This document shows, piece after piece, positions 62,726 through 64,000 of a stretch of 64,000 nt of DNA; the stretch's first letter is position 1; each line of letters begins with the position of its first letter. The position numbers and the translations under genes are program-made. The DNA is from Phascolomyces articulosus (Eukaryota > Mucoromycota > Mucoromycetes > Mucorales > Lichtheimiaceae). A model generated the notes under the pieces. The model searched no databases and was not told the origin of the DNA. It was given only the letters and a program-made list of their open reading frames with translations. Where the stretch lies: positions 434,001 through 498,000 of the forward strand of contig JAIXMP010000007.1 in the NCBI GenBank assembly GCA_025677815.1. The letters are read 5' to 3'.

Positions 62726-64000
62726 TTGTTCTTTATGAGTTTATTATTGAAGGTTGGAAAGGCATAAGGAATTTAAATAGAGAAAAAAAAAGGAACGAGA
62801 GAGATGGGTTCTATGTTGCTGTTGTGGTAAATGAAGAAAGGAGGTGAAAGACAAATCCACAAACAAACAAAATAAAAAGTTAGAAAGAAGAAGAAGAGAA
62901 GTATGAGTGAAAGAGAGAAGGGGAGAGGAAAAGAAAAGCAAGAGGTTCTGGACGCACGAACAGAGAGCAGTAATAATAGTTGTTTGGCATTTGCGACACG
63001 TTGTATAACCACCAAAAAAGTAACTTTTATAAATTTCTCAGTCGCACGCTTCCTTTTTCACTTTGTTATGTGGAGGTCAAAACGAGGAGTAAAAATATAT
63101 AACAAGTGGAGAAATAATAATAATAATTCATTTCTATTAGAAGAGAAAACGGCGTGCTATTTTTTCTTATATATATAAATATATACTGGATGATTCCTTT
63201 TCTTCTACTTCTACTTAACTTCTTATCACTTATTGAATACTTATTTTCAAGAAGAAAAAGAAGAATTCGTATTTTTTTTTTAAAACGTGGCTCCCTCAAG
63301 ATGACCATTTATGGATAACTTTATTAATGAGCATTTATTTATTTATTGATCATAAAACTTACAGTTTCTCAAATGTTGTACACAATGTTTTGAACAGACT
63401 GACAGCAAAGAGAGAGTGAATAAGGGTCAATTATTGCATTTGTTTCTCCGTTTGGGGTTGATCATCATTCCGACTTCACAAAACATAAGTGACCTTGATT
63501 ATTTAAGGTACTTCTTTTTCCCATCATCAACAAATTATTATTTAAAAACAATATATACAACCCCTCCCCCCAGTTTATTATTCTCTTTGTTTCAAAAATA
63601 TCATCGAAGTATTCAAGAAGTATACATTCTATTATAAGTCACTGAATAATTGATTTGTTTTTTTTTACTAATTATTCTTAGTAGTTTAGGATGATAATGA
63701 TTCGTTTATTCTATTAAATTTATTTACTGCCTATATAACTAAGAAACTACTTAGTGATAGGGCACGTGAAACGATAATATGAATTGTTTGTTTTACTGTC
63801 ACTACTACTTAAATAAACGGCCCTATATGATCGCTACTTGACGAGTGATGTTTGTTTTACTTTTCGGAACATGTTCAGGACAGCACGCCGTCTTGTACAA
63901 CCCAACAGCCCCGGGTCATTTTTTGTTATTTGACAGTTTTTCATTACAAGATATTATTATTGCTATTTTGATAACCACAAGAATCCAAAGGATCATTTTA
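62726..64000. other. RhoGEF upstream region and right-edge DNA
   Basis: Purine-rich tracts at 62880-62945 (GAAGAAGAAGAGAAG type) lie just above the RhoGEF start and probably belong to its promoter/5' UTR. Beyond about 63200 only AT-rich sequence is seen. The frame at 63416-63637 (+) shows no domain. No gene is recognised up to the window edge. Confidence 0.45.

Overview
The window looks like a nuclear contig from an early-diverging fungus, most likely Mucoromycota. It is AT-rich, and its genes carry many short GT-AG introns (about 50-300 bp). The protein set is fungal and eukaryotic: MOT1, GLE1, gamma-tubulin complex component 3, a Rom2-type RhoGEF and a Yck-type casein kinase 1. The phylum is an inference from recognised families, not from a search. 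There are no bacterial operons, CRISPR arrays or rRNA genes, and I recognised no tRNA.

Layout: an F-box/LRR gene runs off the left edge (1-2081, -). A casein kinase 1 gene follows (4950-6779, -) with a microsatellite-rich upstream region to about 8.1 kb. From 8.3 to 14.9 kb there is no intact gene, but it holds a clearly decayed ornithine decarboxylase copy (about 10.38-11.69 kb) and at least one other coding relic. A copper amine oxidase (15002-17264, +) precedes another gene-poor stretch with a decayed RRM gene (about 18.56-18.77 kb). A LACTB2-like metallo-hydrolase (20477-21652, +) converges on the 13-exon MOT1/BTAF1 gene (21975-29394, -). From 29.4 to 41.1 kb there is essentially gene-poor DNA. 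It contains a possible small zinc-finger protein (34347-34508, -), a Helitron/Pif1-like helicase fragment (39026-39340, -) and several hairpin or LTR-like scraps.

The right third is dense: a peroxisomal acyl-CoA/4-coumarate-CoA ligase-like enzyme with a terminal AKL (41139-43457, +); GLE1 (44043-46432, +) converging on GCP3/Spc98 (46683-50519, -); 6-phosphogluconate dehydrogenase (53129-55148, -); a PTRHD1-like peptidyl-tRNA hydrolase (56247-56918, -); and a DEP-DH-PH-CNH RhoGEF of the Rom2 type (57606-62725, -).

The genes do not form one pathway. They are unlinked housekeeping functions: transcription (MOT1), mRNA export (GLE1), spindle nucleation (GCP3), pentose phosphate pathway (6PGD), signalling and cell wall (CK1, RhoGEF), peroxisomal metabolism (CoA ligase, possibly amine oxidase) and RNA/tRNA housekeeping (LACTB2, PTRHD1). 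Exon structures were built by hand from splice signals, reading-frame continuity and family motifs. For every multi-exon gene whose exon coordinates are listed, the summed coding length is a multiple of three, except the edge-truncated F-box gene. I found no convincing novel system. The most interesting content is the fossil genes and structured fragments in the gene-poor stretches.
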